A DNA stretch of 64,000 nucleotides, taken from NCBI GenBank assembly GCA_019828595.1, contig JAHQRK010000009.1, forward strand, positions 124,001-188,000. The letters run 5' to 3'. This document shows, piece after piece, positions 10,914 through 21,574 of the stretch. Under the pieces are notes generated by a model. It saw nothing but the letters and a program-made list of their open reading frames with translations. It was not told the origin of the DNA and did not search any database. How positions within the stretch are numbered: position 1 is the stretch's first letter; each line of letters opens with the position of its first letter. The position numbers and the translations under genes are program-made. The DNA is from Aphanomyces cochlioides (taxonomy: Eukaryota; Oomycota; Saprolegniomycetes; Saprolegniales; Verrucalvaceae).

Positions 10914-10985
10914 ATTTGATTGGTCAAAATATTGAAAATACTGATATATGCTTGGCTAGTCGATTGCTAGTCGATTCTGGCAAGT
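10914..10985 (+). repeat. Dispersed ~75 bp repeat, copy 1
   Basis: Contains TTTGATTGGTCAAAATAT, then GAAAATACTGATATATG, then a TCGATTG-TAGTCGATTCTGG core. The same order and near-identical sequence occurs at ~40467-40545 and, inverted, at ~49743-49821. The 3' end of the neighbouring SANT-like ORF lies inside it, which suggests a transposon end that has fused with or provides the tail of that gene. Confidence 0.7.
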
Positions 10986-11511
10986 CGATGAAATCACTTA
11001 CGACTGAGCGCTTTTTCATTGACTTTGGTCGTAATGCATTGTCTTCAAGATAACGCAGCGACAATGGTCTTTTCTCCTCCTGATCTGACTGCTCATCACT
11101 TGTCAAGATTGGGCGTGTTGATGGTCGATTGATCATAATTGGGCATAGTTCATCGTAATAGGGGCATTTTTTGTACACAGCAGCCTTTATAGACGACTCG
11201 TCGTCGATTCCTTGCCCCGTTGCAGCAAGCCAGTCCACAGCGCTTCTGTATTGCATTTCGAGATTTTGTATCTTACCTCGAACATCGGCAGGCTTGCGAT
11301 GCGTGATTCCAGCATCAACAAGCCTGCCGATGATTTGACCACATAACGCTTCTTTGGTCAGACCACTACGGTCACCACCACGCCACTTCATGTAGTTCCC
11401 CTCCATCGTCAGCCACTCCAACAATACTTGCAGGGAAGTTGGCCCGCCATTGACCCCGTCGTTATCCCAGCGAAAGCGCTTCTTCTTCTCACTTGACATC
11501 ATGACCACCAC
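10924..11511 (-). CDS. MYB/SANT-like DNA-binding domain protein
   Basis: Encodes 195 residues (193 from the second Met). The N-terminal ~125 residues resemble the MYB/SANT-like (trihelix-type) domain common in oomycete transposon-related proteins. Visible are RFRWDND, a helix around LLEWLTMEGNYMKWRGGD, and the KPADVRGKIQNLEMQYRSAV core followed by DDESSIKAAVYKKCPYYDEL. The remainder is polar and basic (MKKRSVVSDFIDLP), probably disordered. The last residues are read from a dispersed repeat, so the original C-terminus may be lost. Such proteins accompany Harbinger-type elements or act as regulators; no partner transposase is adjacent. The role is inferred. Confidence 0.65.
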   Translation of the reverse strand: MVVMMSSEKKKRFRWDNDGVNGGPTSLQVLLEWLTMEGNYMKWRGGDRSGLTKEALCGQIIGRLVDAGITHRKPADVRGKIQNLEMQYRSAVDWLAATGQGIDDESSIKAAVYKKCPYYDELCPIMINRPSTRPILTSDEQSDQEEKRPLSLRYLEDNALRPKSMKKRSVVSDFIDLPESTSNRLAKHISVFSIF

Positions 11512-11789
11512 CGTCTCAATTCAGATACAGTTCAGGAAGCTTGAGTGGTTTAGATGCCTATCTAAATTCAGATACATTTTGACCAATGACAACCAGTTTT
11601 CACATCTAAACTTTCAGCTAAAATACGTGTCTGACACCCACTATTATTTTGCAACGATCTCGAAAAAGATAATTTATTCCTTGGTAGTCGAGGGGATGAG
11701 TGAATAAGTTACTCCATCTGAAAAACTCACAGAATAAGTTACTCGAATTCCCTTGAGTAAAGAATAAGTGGAAAATACTATTTTGAGGA

Positions 11790-12113
11790 TCTCTAACTTA
11801 GAGCGCTTGCGCTTTGTTTGTGGGATCGCTGTGGAAAGCCACTCGATCTTCATGAACTTCCAACGAGACAAGAAGGAAGTCATGGCAAATACGCCAAGTG
11901 CTACCAAGTATGAGCCAGAGATTTTTGGAATCCCAATGGTTTCGCCCAAATGTCAATGTCGACTGCCACCTCTTGTTTCCCAAGAGCTGTCAAACTGTGT
12001 CTCGTGCGATTTCTTCGTACATGTTGTGTGCTCGTGGAATGATTCGGTCGCAAACACCATTCATTCACGAGGTCGCGAGGAAATTTCGTTGCTGAGGAGT
12101 ACAAAAATGTGAT
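11790..12113 (-). pseudogene. Possible transposase N-terminal relic
   Basis: On the minus strand several short frames together give a pattern seen in Tc1/mariner helix-turn-helix regions: TIGIPKISGSYLVALGVF followed in a shifted frame by LEVHEDRVAF, a stretch resembling the linker before the catalytic domain. At least two frame changes are needed and no catalytic Asp or Glu is present. If this reading is right it is a dead fragment. The identification is weak. Confidence 0.3.
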
Positions 12114-12183
12114 TGCGACACTGACACATTGGTGAAACTTCCTGCCAAAGTTGCATTGGAATCAACGCATTAAAAACCACAGC

Positions 12184-13560
12184 ATGACCACCAAACTGCT
12201 CGTCATGACGCTATTCTTCAGCTCTTTGTTGGCTCATGGCGAATCTACAGCCGCTATGCTAATTCGCCGGGAAATGTGTTGACGGCTGGCGATGATGGTT
12301 TGTGTTCGCCAAACACGACGGCCTGTATCGTTGACACGACATGCGCGCAAGTGTGGCATACGACCGCGTCCGATGTGGTCAAGTTTACCAATGTGAATCG
12401 ACTCGGCGATATGTCCCAGTATGCCCTGACGGCCTTGTATGCTCCTCGCGTTGTTGGAGAAATTGATGAGAACGTAGGGAGATCCAAAATTGCACCGTGC
12501 CATTCACGTTTGACGCGTCTTTCAAGCTGCCAGATCAACTCAATACATTGTGCGTCCATGACCAAACGTCGTTCAAAGTCCAATTGTTGTTGTAGTGCCG
12601 TCGAAAACTGCCTTCTCATGGACGACAACCTCCTAAACAACTTCGCCTGGCCGGAAATGCTTCATGAATTGTACTTGGGCAAGAACCATCATTTCCCCGT
12701 TGAGATCGCTGCACGACGTTGCGTTGAATGAAAGAGTCGTGACCAAGAAGCCTGTTTCATTCGCGGCGTTGTACGGACCGAGTTTGTTGAGAATCTCAAA
12801 CGAGGATCGCGACATTTCAAACGTCGTGATGGCGCATCCCGCACAATCGCTAGCGACATACATGAGATTCCAGCCGACGATTGGGATAACTTACAATAGA
12901 ACCAACGACGAGCTGAAGTCCACCTTGCTGATGCGGGCGATGGGATTGCCAGCCAAGTGTCTAGACGAAACAGGATCAACGAGGAAGAGCGCCTTTGAAT
13001 GTACATTTGGACTGCTTGGCTCATGGTCGAATAATCCAATGAGAGTTGCGTGATCTTGTTGCGAGCTGCATGCCTGACGCGCAAGTCAGAGGCTCATTGT
13101 CGGCAATCTAGCTTACAGCGTCTTGGTCACTGTTGGCTGTCGTGGTAGATCCGTCAATTGGTTATCATTGAGCCATCTAAGTCAAGCCATGAGTAGAGCC
13201 AAGAGATCACGAGACGCACAACGATATCAAGGAAGACGGAAGTCCCGACGGGATTTCATGGAGTAGACCGATACAAACAACGTCACCCCCGACAACCTAT
13301 GACGCTCCCAATTACACATGGTTGTACATTGGTATCGCTGTCGCGATTCTGCTTTTGTTGCTGTGCTGTAGCCTCTGTTACTTGTGGTGAAAGATCTAGT
13401 CTCTCCTAAATTTGGGATGATGTGACCGCGTCGGTTTACCGCGGGCTATCTCTGTCAAGTCGGATGACTCGTGTCGGTGATATGTCGCAGTGGAAAGACC
13501 AAATCGTGCGCCGTCATGACAAGTCGACGGTGCCAGAAATGGCCAAGAGCGCTGACGAGT
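12184..13560 (+). pseudogene. Decayed LRR receptor-like kinase gene
   Basis: The fragment begins with a good signal peptide (MTTKLLVMTLFFSSLLAHG) that hits a stop after 32 codons. In another frame it continues with a Cys-containing region (CSPNTTACIVDTTCAQVW) and LGDMSQYALTALYA. Further on there are short leucine-rich pieces (MLHELYLGKNHH). Near 13311-13390 an ectodomain end and membrane segment appear (YTWLYIGIAVAILLLLL), then FTAGYLCQVG, which looks like a degraded kinase glycine loop. Order and content match oomycete secreted LRR / TKL receptor kinases, but frameshifts and stops are numerous. The identification rests on this order and no single motif is decisive. Confidence 0.5.
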
Positions 13561-13689
13561 GATCCTCCGGTCGCGCCACGGGTTGAGTTGACAGAAGAGC
13601 TGAATTCTCTTCGAATGATATGTTGGATGCTCGACCATCATCATGAGTGTCAACCAGCGAGAAGGCATCGTATCGTGTCGCCAGAAACG

Positions 13690-14238
13690 ACTTGGATGTG
13701 CAAACTTTCAAACCATACGTGTGCAAGTTGGGCTATGAGTGCAATCCCACAACTGGTCCAAATCTCGCCTTGTGGAGGCTCCAGTGGGGGGGGCAATATA
13801 CTCAACGCCCCAAGCTGTGCTGCCAATCTAACATGCCAGCTCCATGGCATGAACCCCGACGTTGGCGGTAGTTGTGTCAAGATAGCACAGGCTGGCCAAC
13901 CTTGCGGCGGGTTTACAACATGTGCAGCTCAATGCGCTGCCCCGCTGGAATGCCAACACGACAATTTGCCTGATCTACCTGGAAAATGTGTCAAAGTGGC
14001 TCAATGCGGCGAGTCTTGCAACACGATAGCCAAGACGGGGGCTGTATGCGCCACTGGCTTCGTCTGCGATCAACAAACGCCATCGATCGATGGAACTTGC
14101 GTCAAGGTGGCGGGCTTGAACGAATCCTGCGGAGGCTTTCGGATGTGCGCTCCAATATGCCGAGCACCATACGAGTGCAAATTGAACAGCAGCATTCCCA
14201 ACTTGCCTGGTATTTGTGAAAGATCAGAGTGTAGATAG
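13690..14238 (+). pseudogene. Cys-rich repeat protein, 5'-truncated
   Basis: The open frame ending at 14238 encodes repeats of about 45-50 residues with regular cysteines. Each has a CVK(I/V)A start, a CGGF-x-x-CA core and a PLPG-C-like end; examples are AGQPCGGFTTCAAQCAAPLEC and LNESCGGFRMCAPICRAPYEC. A degenerate first unit (VCKLGYECNPTTG) is in a different frame, with a frameshift near a G-run at 13785-13792. No signal peptide or start codon is attached, although such proteins are normally secreted. It could be the remains of an extracellular adhesive or effector-like protein. It converges on the gene ending at 14274. Confidence 0.55.
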
Positions 14239-14273
14239 CTAAAGACTCAATTCGTCGCGCCAACATGGAGAAA

Positions 14274-16609
14274 TCATGGATGCCATGGGTAGGTCGGATA
14301 GAAATTGGACGTTGTCGTCGCTGGTCGAGTGGCGAGTTGCTCCAGGACAAGGCATTTGGCAGAGAGGTAATGATATTTCCACAGTCGAAAGTGCTACAAG
14401 CATGAGCATGGTGTTCCATCGTGCTTCGTCGAATCCACGAGTGTACCTTGAGTTTTGTGCGTTGGTGGTATTGACGCAACTTGTGATGACGTCTCCATCT
14501 CGACCAAACCCACGCCGCAATTCCACGTGGAAACCACATGCGAGCTACCACCATGAAATTCAAGATGATTTCAACAGTCAACGAACATACCAGCGTGCTG
14601 TACATCACACGACAAGTGTCGAAATCGGTCTCGAACTTGTCGAGGAGGATGCTCGGTCGAGAATGTCCAAAGAGTCTGTTTGTTTTGCAACATTGCTTGC
14701 TTCCATCGCCGCCACATCTTCACTTGGAGCGAGTGTGTATAATAGTCCTACGAAATCAATTCGCAATGAGCTCGTTGTAGATGACAGCAACGTACGTGAG
14801 CTCTCCTTCGCATTCTCTTGGGACGTTGTCGCCATTTGGAAAAGCAAAACTTGATCAACGTGAGGGCGTGAAACATCTCGGCCATCTCTATCGATGCTTT
14901 TCTGCACTTTAAGAAGAATGTGTTTGCCATCCAACGGCGAATGCATTGGCGAAATCGACGGTCAAGGTATTGCATATGCCACACTCGATCTTGTGCCTCC
15001 ATCGCTAGCGACCACAGGTAGAAATATCGCTGCAATGTTAGTTTCTAGCCACATTCAGTTGAACAAACGCGCAAGAGAGGATGAATTACCTTGTGAGCTT
15101 CAAGATAAGCTTGTACATGGACGTCTCTCCAAGCCACACGCCGAGTTTGCCAAGTAGAAAAGGCAGAGCTCAACATCACCAGCGCCGTTGCTGTACTCTT
15201 CCTTCAAGAGTACAACGTCGTTTGCATAGACATACTCGATGACGTACTGTCGTCGTTCCAAGTCTTGAGCGCGACGAAGTAGTTTCCAAAGCTTGAAATA
15301 GCGCCGACAGCACAGATCTCTATAAAACACATCGGCGCTGTGTTTACCAAGCCGCTACGTCCGTCGTTGTGTTTCGTACGTGCTGTGATAGCTTACCTGA
15401 TAGATATACAATCGCCACGCATTCCAGCATCTTGCGCACACCTGCAGCTCTTTCTTCCTTGCCTTTAGATGGATCTACACACGCAAAAGAAAGCTCAGTG
15501 TCGTCGTTCAAGTGCGTAGCTCCAACCAAACGAGCACGTCGAGTCACATATTTCCATCCATAAAACCACCGCGCTTGTCGTTGGCGTCTTCTTTGAAAGG
15601 CCATGACGACGCGAGCGAGTCGCTTTCTAGTTGTCCAATACAGCTTCAGACGATGAAAATGCCGACGGAGGGATCGCCGCCGCATCCATTGATCGACACG
15701 AGAGCGTGAGAGTTGATGGAATTTCTGGTGCATGAGCCAACGCTTCCAATCTTCCCAAGCTTGTCGGATCAACCATGCCACGTAGGGCTGCATGATCCAT
15801 CTCAAGACAAACTGCACCCATTGGCAATGGTATCTCCATGCCGTGAGCACACGTCGCAGTCGTAAATGCTACAAACTCTGTGAGTCCAACAAGCGTCAGC
15901 ATGGATCTACCCGTCGAAATGTTATCAAATGCGCTTTCCAGCCTTGCGACGGCGGTCTCGTGACCGCAGCGGCGGCGGATTCAGTCGGCTGAACTTGGAG
16001 CAAGGCTACAAAATCGCTCGACATGTCAATCCCAAAGTCATCCACGACGTACAAGGTGAGAGTCTCATCGTTGTCAGTTCTTTCCACGCGGCAAGCAGTT
16101 TCCGCAAGCGATGGACAACTTGGAACCGACGCACCTTGGCAGTGTTCCTCCATGAGCAAAGCACGGTACCCAGTGCTTGCACTTTGGCATGACGGAATGC
16201 GATGAGGCCGTTGATGCGCCGCTTTCTCCTCTTGTCTACTCCCATTCGGTCAACAAACTCATCGGCAAACCAATTAATCTACCGCGGAATTGCTTCCACC
16301 GGTCTAATCTATACACATCGTAGAGTGCCCTGCGTTGACGGCGGGGGCTGTGCACGCAAGCCTACAGAGCAATCACATCATGATCTGAAGGAAGAAGATG
16401 GTTGATGGGCACACTTTGAATTTCCCAAGCGCTGCGTGGAGGCCAACAAGCTCAAAGTAAGCTGCCGCGACTAGGACTTGATGCTTCTTCTGTTTCCTGT
16501 CTTGGACGTAGCGTTTCCACCGCTCAAAGACTTGACAAGCAACCTGAGCGGCATCGTGGCGGTTCGCCATGTATGTCGGTAAAATCCTTGAATCTTTGAT
16601 TTCCTCCAT
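14274..16609 (-). CDS. Sfi1/IQ-like tryptophan-repeat protein
   Basis: Spliced by hand: 12 exons, 601 residues, in frame throughout. Introns (plus coordinates): 16362-16414, 16236-16282, 16006-16052, 15869-15910, 15475-15526, 15355-15396, 15196-15235, 15030-15089, 14748-14795, 14545-14590, 14394-14446. The protein is built of repeated short helices with a Trp and flanking basic residues, such as QVFERWKRYV, LCSWRNTAK, LLAAWKELT, LTAWRYHCQW, AWEDWKRWL and RYFKLWKLLRR. This is the pattern of Sfi1 centrin-binding repeats and of IQ-like motifs, suggesting a centrosome, basal-body or calmodulin/centrin-linked role (inference). The start at 16609 lies 35 bp from the divergent gene's ATG; Met at 16570 is an alternative. 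Confidence 0.75.
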
Positions 16610-16644
16610 AATTCGATCCAAGTCCAAGTCAAAAGTGGTGCCGC

Positions 16645-18229
16645 ATGCCTTGGGTGGCCAACAACAACCAAGCGGGAGAATTCCGCCTACCATCGCATGC
16701 TGCCTTCTTGAAACAAGCGTCGGCTGCGTTGACGCCGACACAGACCTTTCGAGCCAAAGTCTATGAGCACGAGACGCCGTTCTGCGTCTACCTCCATCCA
16801 TCACATCAAGTCCTTCCGTCCGCTTCTGGGGCCGACAAAGCAGAGGACACGCCACTCTTTGTATACCCACGAACGTACGCTCAGTTCGTATCGCGGGTCT
16901 GCTTTGACGACAAAGTTCCTGAAGATTGCATCTGGTGCAGCAGCGAGCAGCTTGTCAATTTGGAACTCTGTGACGATCAACAGGCCTCCTGGCGATGGTA
17001 CAACCCCATGAACGATCCGATTGCAGCGTCCATCACGCTCGAGATCCGTCCTTTGCATGCTCTATCAGACGATCAAGCTCCATTGACGATTGACGTGGCG
17101 TCGGTGGCGGCTCGATTGCTCAAACTTGGCCATGACAACATTATCACCGAGAACGAACGCGTGGTCATCCACGACGAGGAGAAAGCGCTCTTCCTTCGCG
17201 TTGTGCATTTAGAAGGCCACGATCCCAACGAGACGGAGTTTACAATGCCGCATGTCTACCGCGGTCGCATCGATGCTTCAACGACGGTCGTCCACTTGAT
17301 CAAGGAGAACCCTGACGACGACACGTACGAGCTGCAGGACGACAATGCAGAATCGGCGGCAACGGCACTACCTCGCTCTTTCAAAGGCTCGGTCGTCGAC
17401 GTCTGGACGAGCGACGACGAGATGTTTCCCGTCAAGAAGAAACTCTTGTGGCCATGTATCAAGCTCACGTCGGCGGTCATGGCTGGCCATGGCATCCACA
17501 AAGACAGCGAAAGCGTCGTCCATGTCGACGTCGACTGCCTCACGTTTGACCGCGTCTTGCTCTACCTCGAGCATGCTGCTCTCCATCCCGACGAGCCTTT
17601 TCAGTTCGATCCGCATTTCACGGACGGACTCCTCCATGCCTCGAGAACTCTTGGCTGTCAAGTAATATCCACAGCGCGCTCCATGGTGGCATGTTCATCG
17701 TCTTTGTAGGGCCTGGAAGACTTGTGTCGCATGAAGATGGGCGAGTTTGAATCGCGCGTGCGGAAGCAAGCGATCTCGTACAACTACGTCGTGGAGCGCA
17801 ACCTCGTTGGGAATGAATTCTGGCTCATCATGGACGGCATGGTGCTGGACATTACGCGCTGGTTGCCGGAACATCCTGGCGGGTCGGAGCTCATTCCCAA
17901 GGAGGCGCTGAATGTCGACTGCGTCGGCATGTTTGAAGTCTTCCATGCGTCCAAAGCGTCGTTCCGGTCAGTCCATTGCGCCGATTCCTCATTGACTTAC
18001 TTGTCTGTGTAGATATCTCAAGCAGTTTTACATTGGCGAACTTGGCGCGACAGACAAAGCGCTCTGTCCAAATGGCCACACGCACAAGGAGATCCCGATT
18101 CCATCCGACGGATTCATGGACGAATTCAAACGCGTACGTCTTATGGAGGTCTCGTCGTGGCTGACCAACTGTGGCTAGTACACGACGTGGCGAATCGTAC
18201 CGGAAGAAGTTGTCCACGTTAGCTTTTAG
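16645..18229 (+). CDS. BTB-like plus cytochrome b5-like domain protein
   Basis: Four exons joined at introns 17662-17709, 17967-18012 and 18134-18178 give 481 residues. The first ~235 residues carry no family I can name. Residues ~250-345 look like a Skp1/BTB-type fold (FPVKKKLLWPCIKLTSAVM, then LLHASRTLGCQ-GLEDLCRM across intron 1). Residues ~355-460 are a cytochrome b5-like heme/steroid-binding domain: FWLIMDGMVLDITRWLPEHPGG contains the HPGG motif. A second conserved histidine would be the FHAS position just before intron 2. The domain combination suggests a ubiquitin-ligase adaptor or sterol/heme-sensing protein (inference). The short distance to the divergent Sfi1-like gene implies a shared promoter or an incorrectly long 5' end for one of them. 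Confidence 0.8.
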
Positions 18230-19416
18230 AGCTGGTAGTGCGAATTGGTCGAGAGCGAGCCGGACGATGTCGACAGATGCAGCGAAAAGGACGGCGGCGG
18301 CGGAGGCGACGTCTGTGGCTGTGATGCTGACGGCTCGACACGTTTATCCCGCCGCAGCATCATGGACGGTTTGGCGAGTTTACGAAAGCGGAGCATGGCT
18401 TCGTCCGTCTCGACGCATTTGTCTTCCACGAGGCTTTGGTAAATGTACATGTACATGTCCCCATATCGTCGATGGAATGCATCGTCATCTTCCCTACGAA
18501 GGTTGAGCATCAAGATGGAGGAGGAAGGTCCTGCCTTGGTGCTTGATAGCTCGTGAAAAAGGAGAAGAGGTCGTTGAATGCTCGCTCTCGCCGAGATTCG
18601 TCGAGGCGGACTGGGATCAGCCTCGGGGGTTCTTGAATTGGTTCGGGCACGAGGCCATTCACGAGGTTGTGGTTGTGGACATGGACCTAACTGGGTCGTC
18701 ATCGTGAGTTGAATGGACGATTGCTACGTGATTTGTGACGAGGACGCGCCATTCGCCGAGTGTTGCGGCGTTCTTGTGGACCTGAACGTGCATTTTGACT
18801 GGACATGCGCTGTAGAACGAGCCTTCTCTTGCTTTTCGCTTGGGATGACTCGAGTGAAACCCATCGGCAAGGCTCTCTTTGGGCGCTTTTGTCTCAAACA
18901 AGCTCAAGTTCTTGGACATGTTGGAATGCGAATGCTTGCAGTCGAACCTACAACAGCGTTGTGAGGCATGTGGGTCGTTTCATAGCTTGCGGACCGAATT
19001 CGTGCGTGTGAAAACTCGGTCGGGATCGGAACAAAATGCTTGACTTTGCGCTTGACTTGTTCGGCATTGTATCGCGGTGTGGTCTTGGAGTCGCGGGAAA
19101 TGTACGTTTGGTTCGTTTCACGCATGTACTCTTGCAACACGTCGTGGAACTCTTGCCACGATGCAAACGTGAGTCCTTCTAGCGATCTTACGGGGCATTC
19201 AATCCCCGTCTCGGCAAACTGCTCCTCGAGAAACTGGCGCGCTTTCACGTACTTGGATCGCCGCTTTTCGAGACGCCAGGCATGTGCAGATTCGTTTCCT
19301 TCTTTCCCATTTGGTGCTCGCTCGGACGGGGCGACGCTGTCGTCTGACGCTTCGATCACACTCGAGCTGTATTCGCCCAACAAGTTCATGCTCGAACGGC
19401 CGTCTCCATCAAGCAA
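18226..19416 (-). CDS. FAR1/ZSWIM-like DNA-binding protein
   Basis: Three exons (introns at plus 18948-18994 and 18632-18686) give 362 residues in frame; Met at 19389 is an alternative start. Residues ~50-240 resemble the N-terminal zinc-binding region of FAR1, MULE-transposase and ZSWIM proteins. Visible are LTFASWQEFHDVLQEYMRET followed by YISRDSKTTPRYN. After intron 1 come a Cys/His-rich part with CKHSHSN, SACPVKMHVQVHKN and WRVLVTNHVAIVHSTHDD (WRKY-GCM1-like C-x-H arrangement). No MULE transposase domain follows. The C-terminal third is Ser/Pro/Arg-rich. It may be a domesticated transposase-derived factor (inference). Its stop overlaps the stop of the converging cytochrome b5 gene by four bases. 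Confidence 0.65.
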
Positions 19417-19608
19417 AACCCCTACACCCTCAGATAACCCCTACACCACTCAACCCCTTCAACCCCTCACGTTATCCGGATGTTTTCCTTGCTGCGAGAG
19501 AAGCCAATTTGATTGGTCAATTTATGAAACCCCCGTTTGTTCTTAGCCAATCAAATCAATGCAATTCAAATTTAGCCAGGACTGCGCCAAAACGCAACGC
19601 ATCTCGAC
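19417..19608. promoter_or_regulatory. Bidirectional promoter region with CCAAT boxes
   Basis: The 192 bp between two divergent start codons contain GATTGGTCAA near 19512 and the opposite-orientation AGCCAATCAA near 19546. These are paired CCAAT-type boxes. Nearest the FAR1-like gene is a C-rich run of ACCCCT-type units (19419-19470), likely its 5' leader. Function is inferred from position. Confidence 0.5.
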
Positions 19609-21237
19609 ATGGACAAGCGGAATCCGATTCTCGGGCGTGGCAATTACCAAGCCAAAGTGGGCAATGACGGCAAGCAACAAAAGTTTAAGCTCGTCGAAGG
19701 CATGCGTATTGACAGCTCGTTGCCCCAAGTTCCAAGCATTCTTGCCACGAGGCTGGACAAGAAATGTGACCCGGATCGATTCGTGACAAGCGCGCAAGAG
19801 TTTGGAAGTGAACGCGCGGTGAAGAATGAGAGCATCTTTGCGCCGCCAAATGTGAACAAGGTGCTCCGCTTTTATGCCTTCTTTGAAGAATCAGTCGATG
19901 AAAGTCCCGCCGAAGTGTTTCGCCTTCGGAAGAGCATGCTTCTCTTCTACTTGACAGACGACACGATTGAAATCATTGAAAACAAAGTCGCCAACAGCGG
20001 ACTTCCCCAAGGCACGTTTCTCAAGCGAGGCAAGCTGTATAAACCGAATCAAGGCGGACACTACAAGATGGACGATCTCTATGTTGGCATGCACTTCCCA
20101 ATCTATGGTCGCATATTCAAGCTCTACAGCTGCGACCCATGGACGCGCGATTACTACAACTCATGCCGGATGAATCTCCATCCTGACATTGATATCCCCA
20201 AGGACGAGTACACGATCACACGTGAGGAGATTTCAAAGCTTTGTGGTGGCGACGTCGGTCATTTCTATGGCAAGAAGAACAGTGCGCTCAAATCCTTCAT
20301 GGAAGCGACGCTCGGAAACCACGGCATTCAGAGTATGAAGAAGAAACAATTCCTTGAAAACTGCCGCAAAGTGCTCAACTTCAAATGCGAATATGACGAC
20401 CGAGACAAGCTCTACGGCGATTTGATGTCGTACAGTCTCAACTTCTTTCTCGAAGACGACACGATTGAAATCAAAGAAGTGGAAAAACCCAACTCAGGCC
20501 GAGATCCCTTTCCACTGCTTCTTTCCCGCTGCCGTCTCCTGAAGCAATGGGAAGAAGCCATTCATGACGAACAAGCCAGAGGTGTGGAAGAGCCCACAGG
20601 TCGAGAAGCCTATTTCAACGAGGAAGACCTCTACGTCGGCGCGGTCATCAATGTTTACAGCCGCCCTGTCAGGTTGGTCGACGCCGACGAGTACACGAGG
20701 GCGTACTATAAAAACTCGTGGGGCATCGAGTTGGCTCCTCCCATGTACCATCAAGAGCCTCCAAAGGAGTCGAAGAAACCTGACCCACCGCCTTACACTG
20801 GCTACGGCACGGAGGAAGGTATATAGCTCGCGATTCGCGTCCACGAAGTGATGGTTGTCGTTGTAGATTCCATGGGTTCCGTGACACACTTGGTGCCCAA
20901 AGTGCCTAAGAAAGACTTCAAAAAGATGGCCGAGAACGACCGCAAAGTCCTGCGCTTTTCAGCCAAGATGATCTCCACGCGGCGAGAACAAGCGGCGCGG
21001 CAGTTCATCATTGCCTTTTATCTCGCAGACGACACGGTGTCGATCTACGAGCCCGAATGCCGCAACTCGGGCATCGTGAGCGGCAAGTTTCTGGAGCGCG
21101 GGGGCCACAAGAAACCCGACGGAACACGGTATCGCCTCGAGGATTTTCAAATCGGAACGGACGTCGCGTTCAACTCATACGCCTTCCACATCACGGATGC
21201 CGACGAGTACACGAAAAAGTACTTGCATCTACAGTAG
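19609..21237 (+). CDS. Triple-DM10 axonemal protein (EFHC/Rib72-like)
   Basis: Two exons, one intron at 20819-20866, 526 residues. Three DM10 domains are visible at residues ~80-195, ~265-385 and ~430-525. Each has a similar core: FYLTDDTIEI, FFLEDDTIEIKE and FYLADDTVSIYE, then NSG, a Phe-Leu-x-Arg-Gly patch and a DL/DFxxGxxxxxY-type strand ending in DEYTxxYY or similar. This architecture is that of EFHC1/EFHC2 and Rib72, inner-lumen proteins of ciliary doublet microtubules. That fits a zoospore-forming oomycete. No C-terminal EF-hand is visible, unlike some family members. The start is supported by the conserved NPILGRGNY-type opening. Confidence 0.88.
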
Positions 21238-21574
21238 GCATAGGATAACTCCTGTGAAATAAGCATGGATTTTTGCGTGTTTTTGTCGGCATGCTTCCAG
21301 CCACTGGCTATGACAAGCGCTCTATCCCATGGCTAGCTTCAATCCAAGTAGCGTTTGCGAGGAAGGACGCGCCAAAGAAGAAGAGAATGCGATGGAGAAA
21401 AAATTCACGAGCAAGTTATCGACCTCGTGACGGTTTCACATGGCATTATGTGGAATTTGATTGGAATTTATTTTATTATATGGCGTACTTGGTTCATTTT
21501 TAAAAATAGTGGTGCTTTTTTCGGTACAATCTGAAACGGCTGAGCGAGATTCCCTCGGCGTCTAGACAGAACTC
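21238..21574. other. Intergenic region, no gene
   Basis: Contains the DM10 gene 3' flank and the promoter region of the LRR-GLTP gene. No coding signature was seen. Confidence 0.5.
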
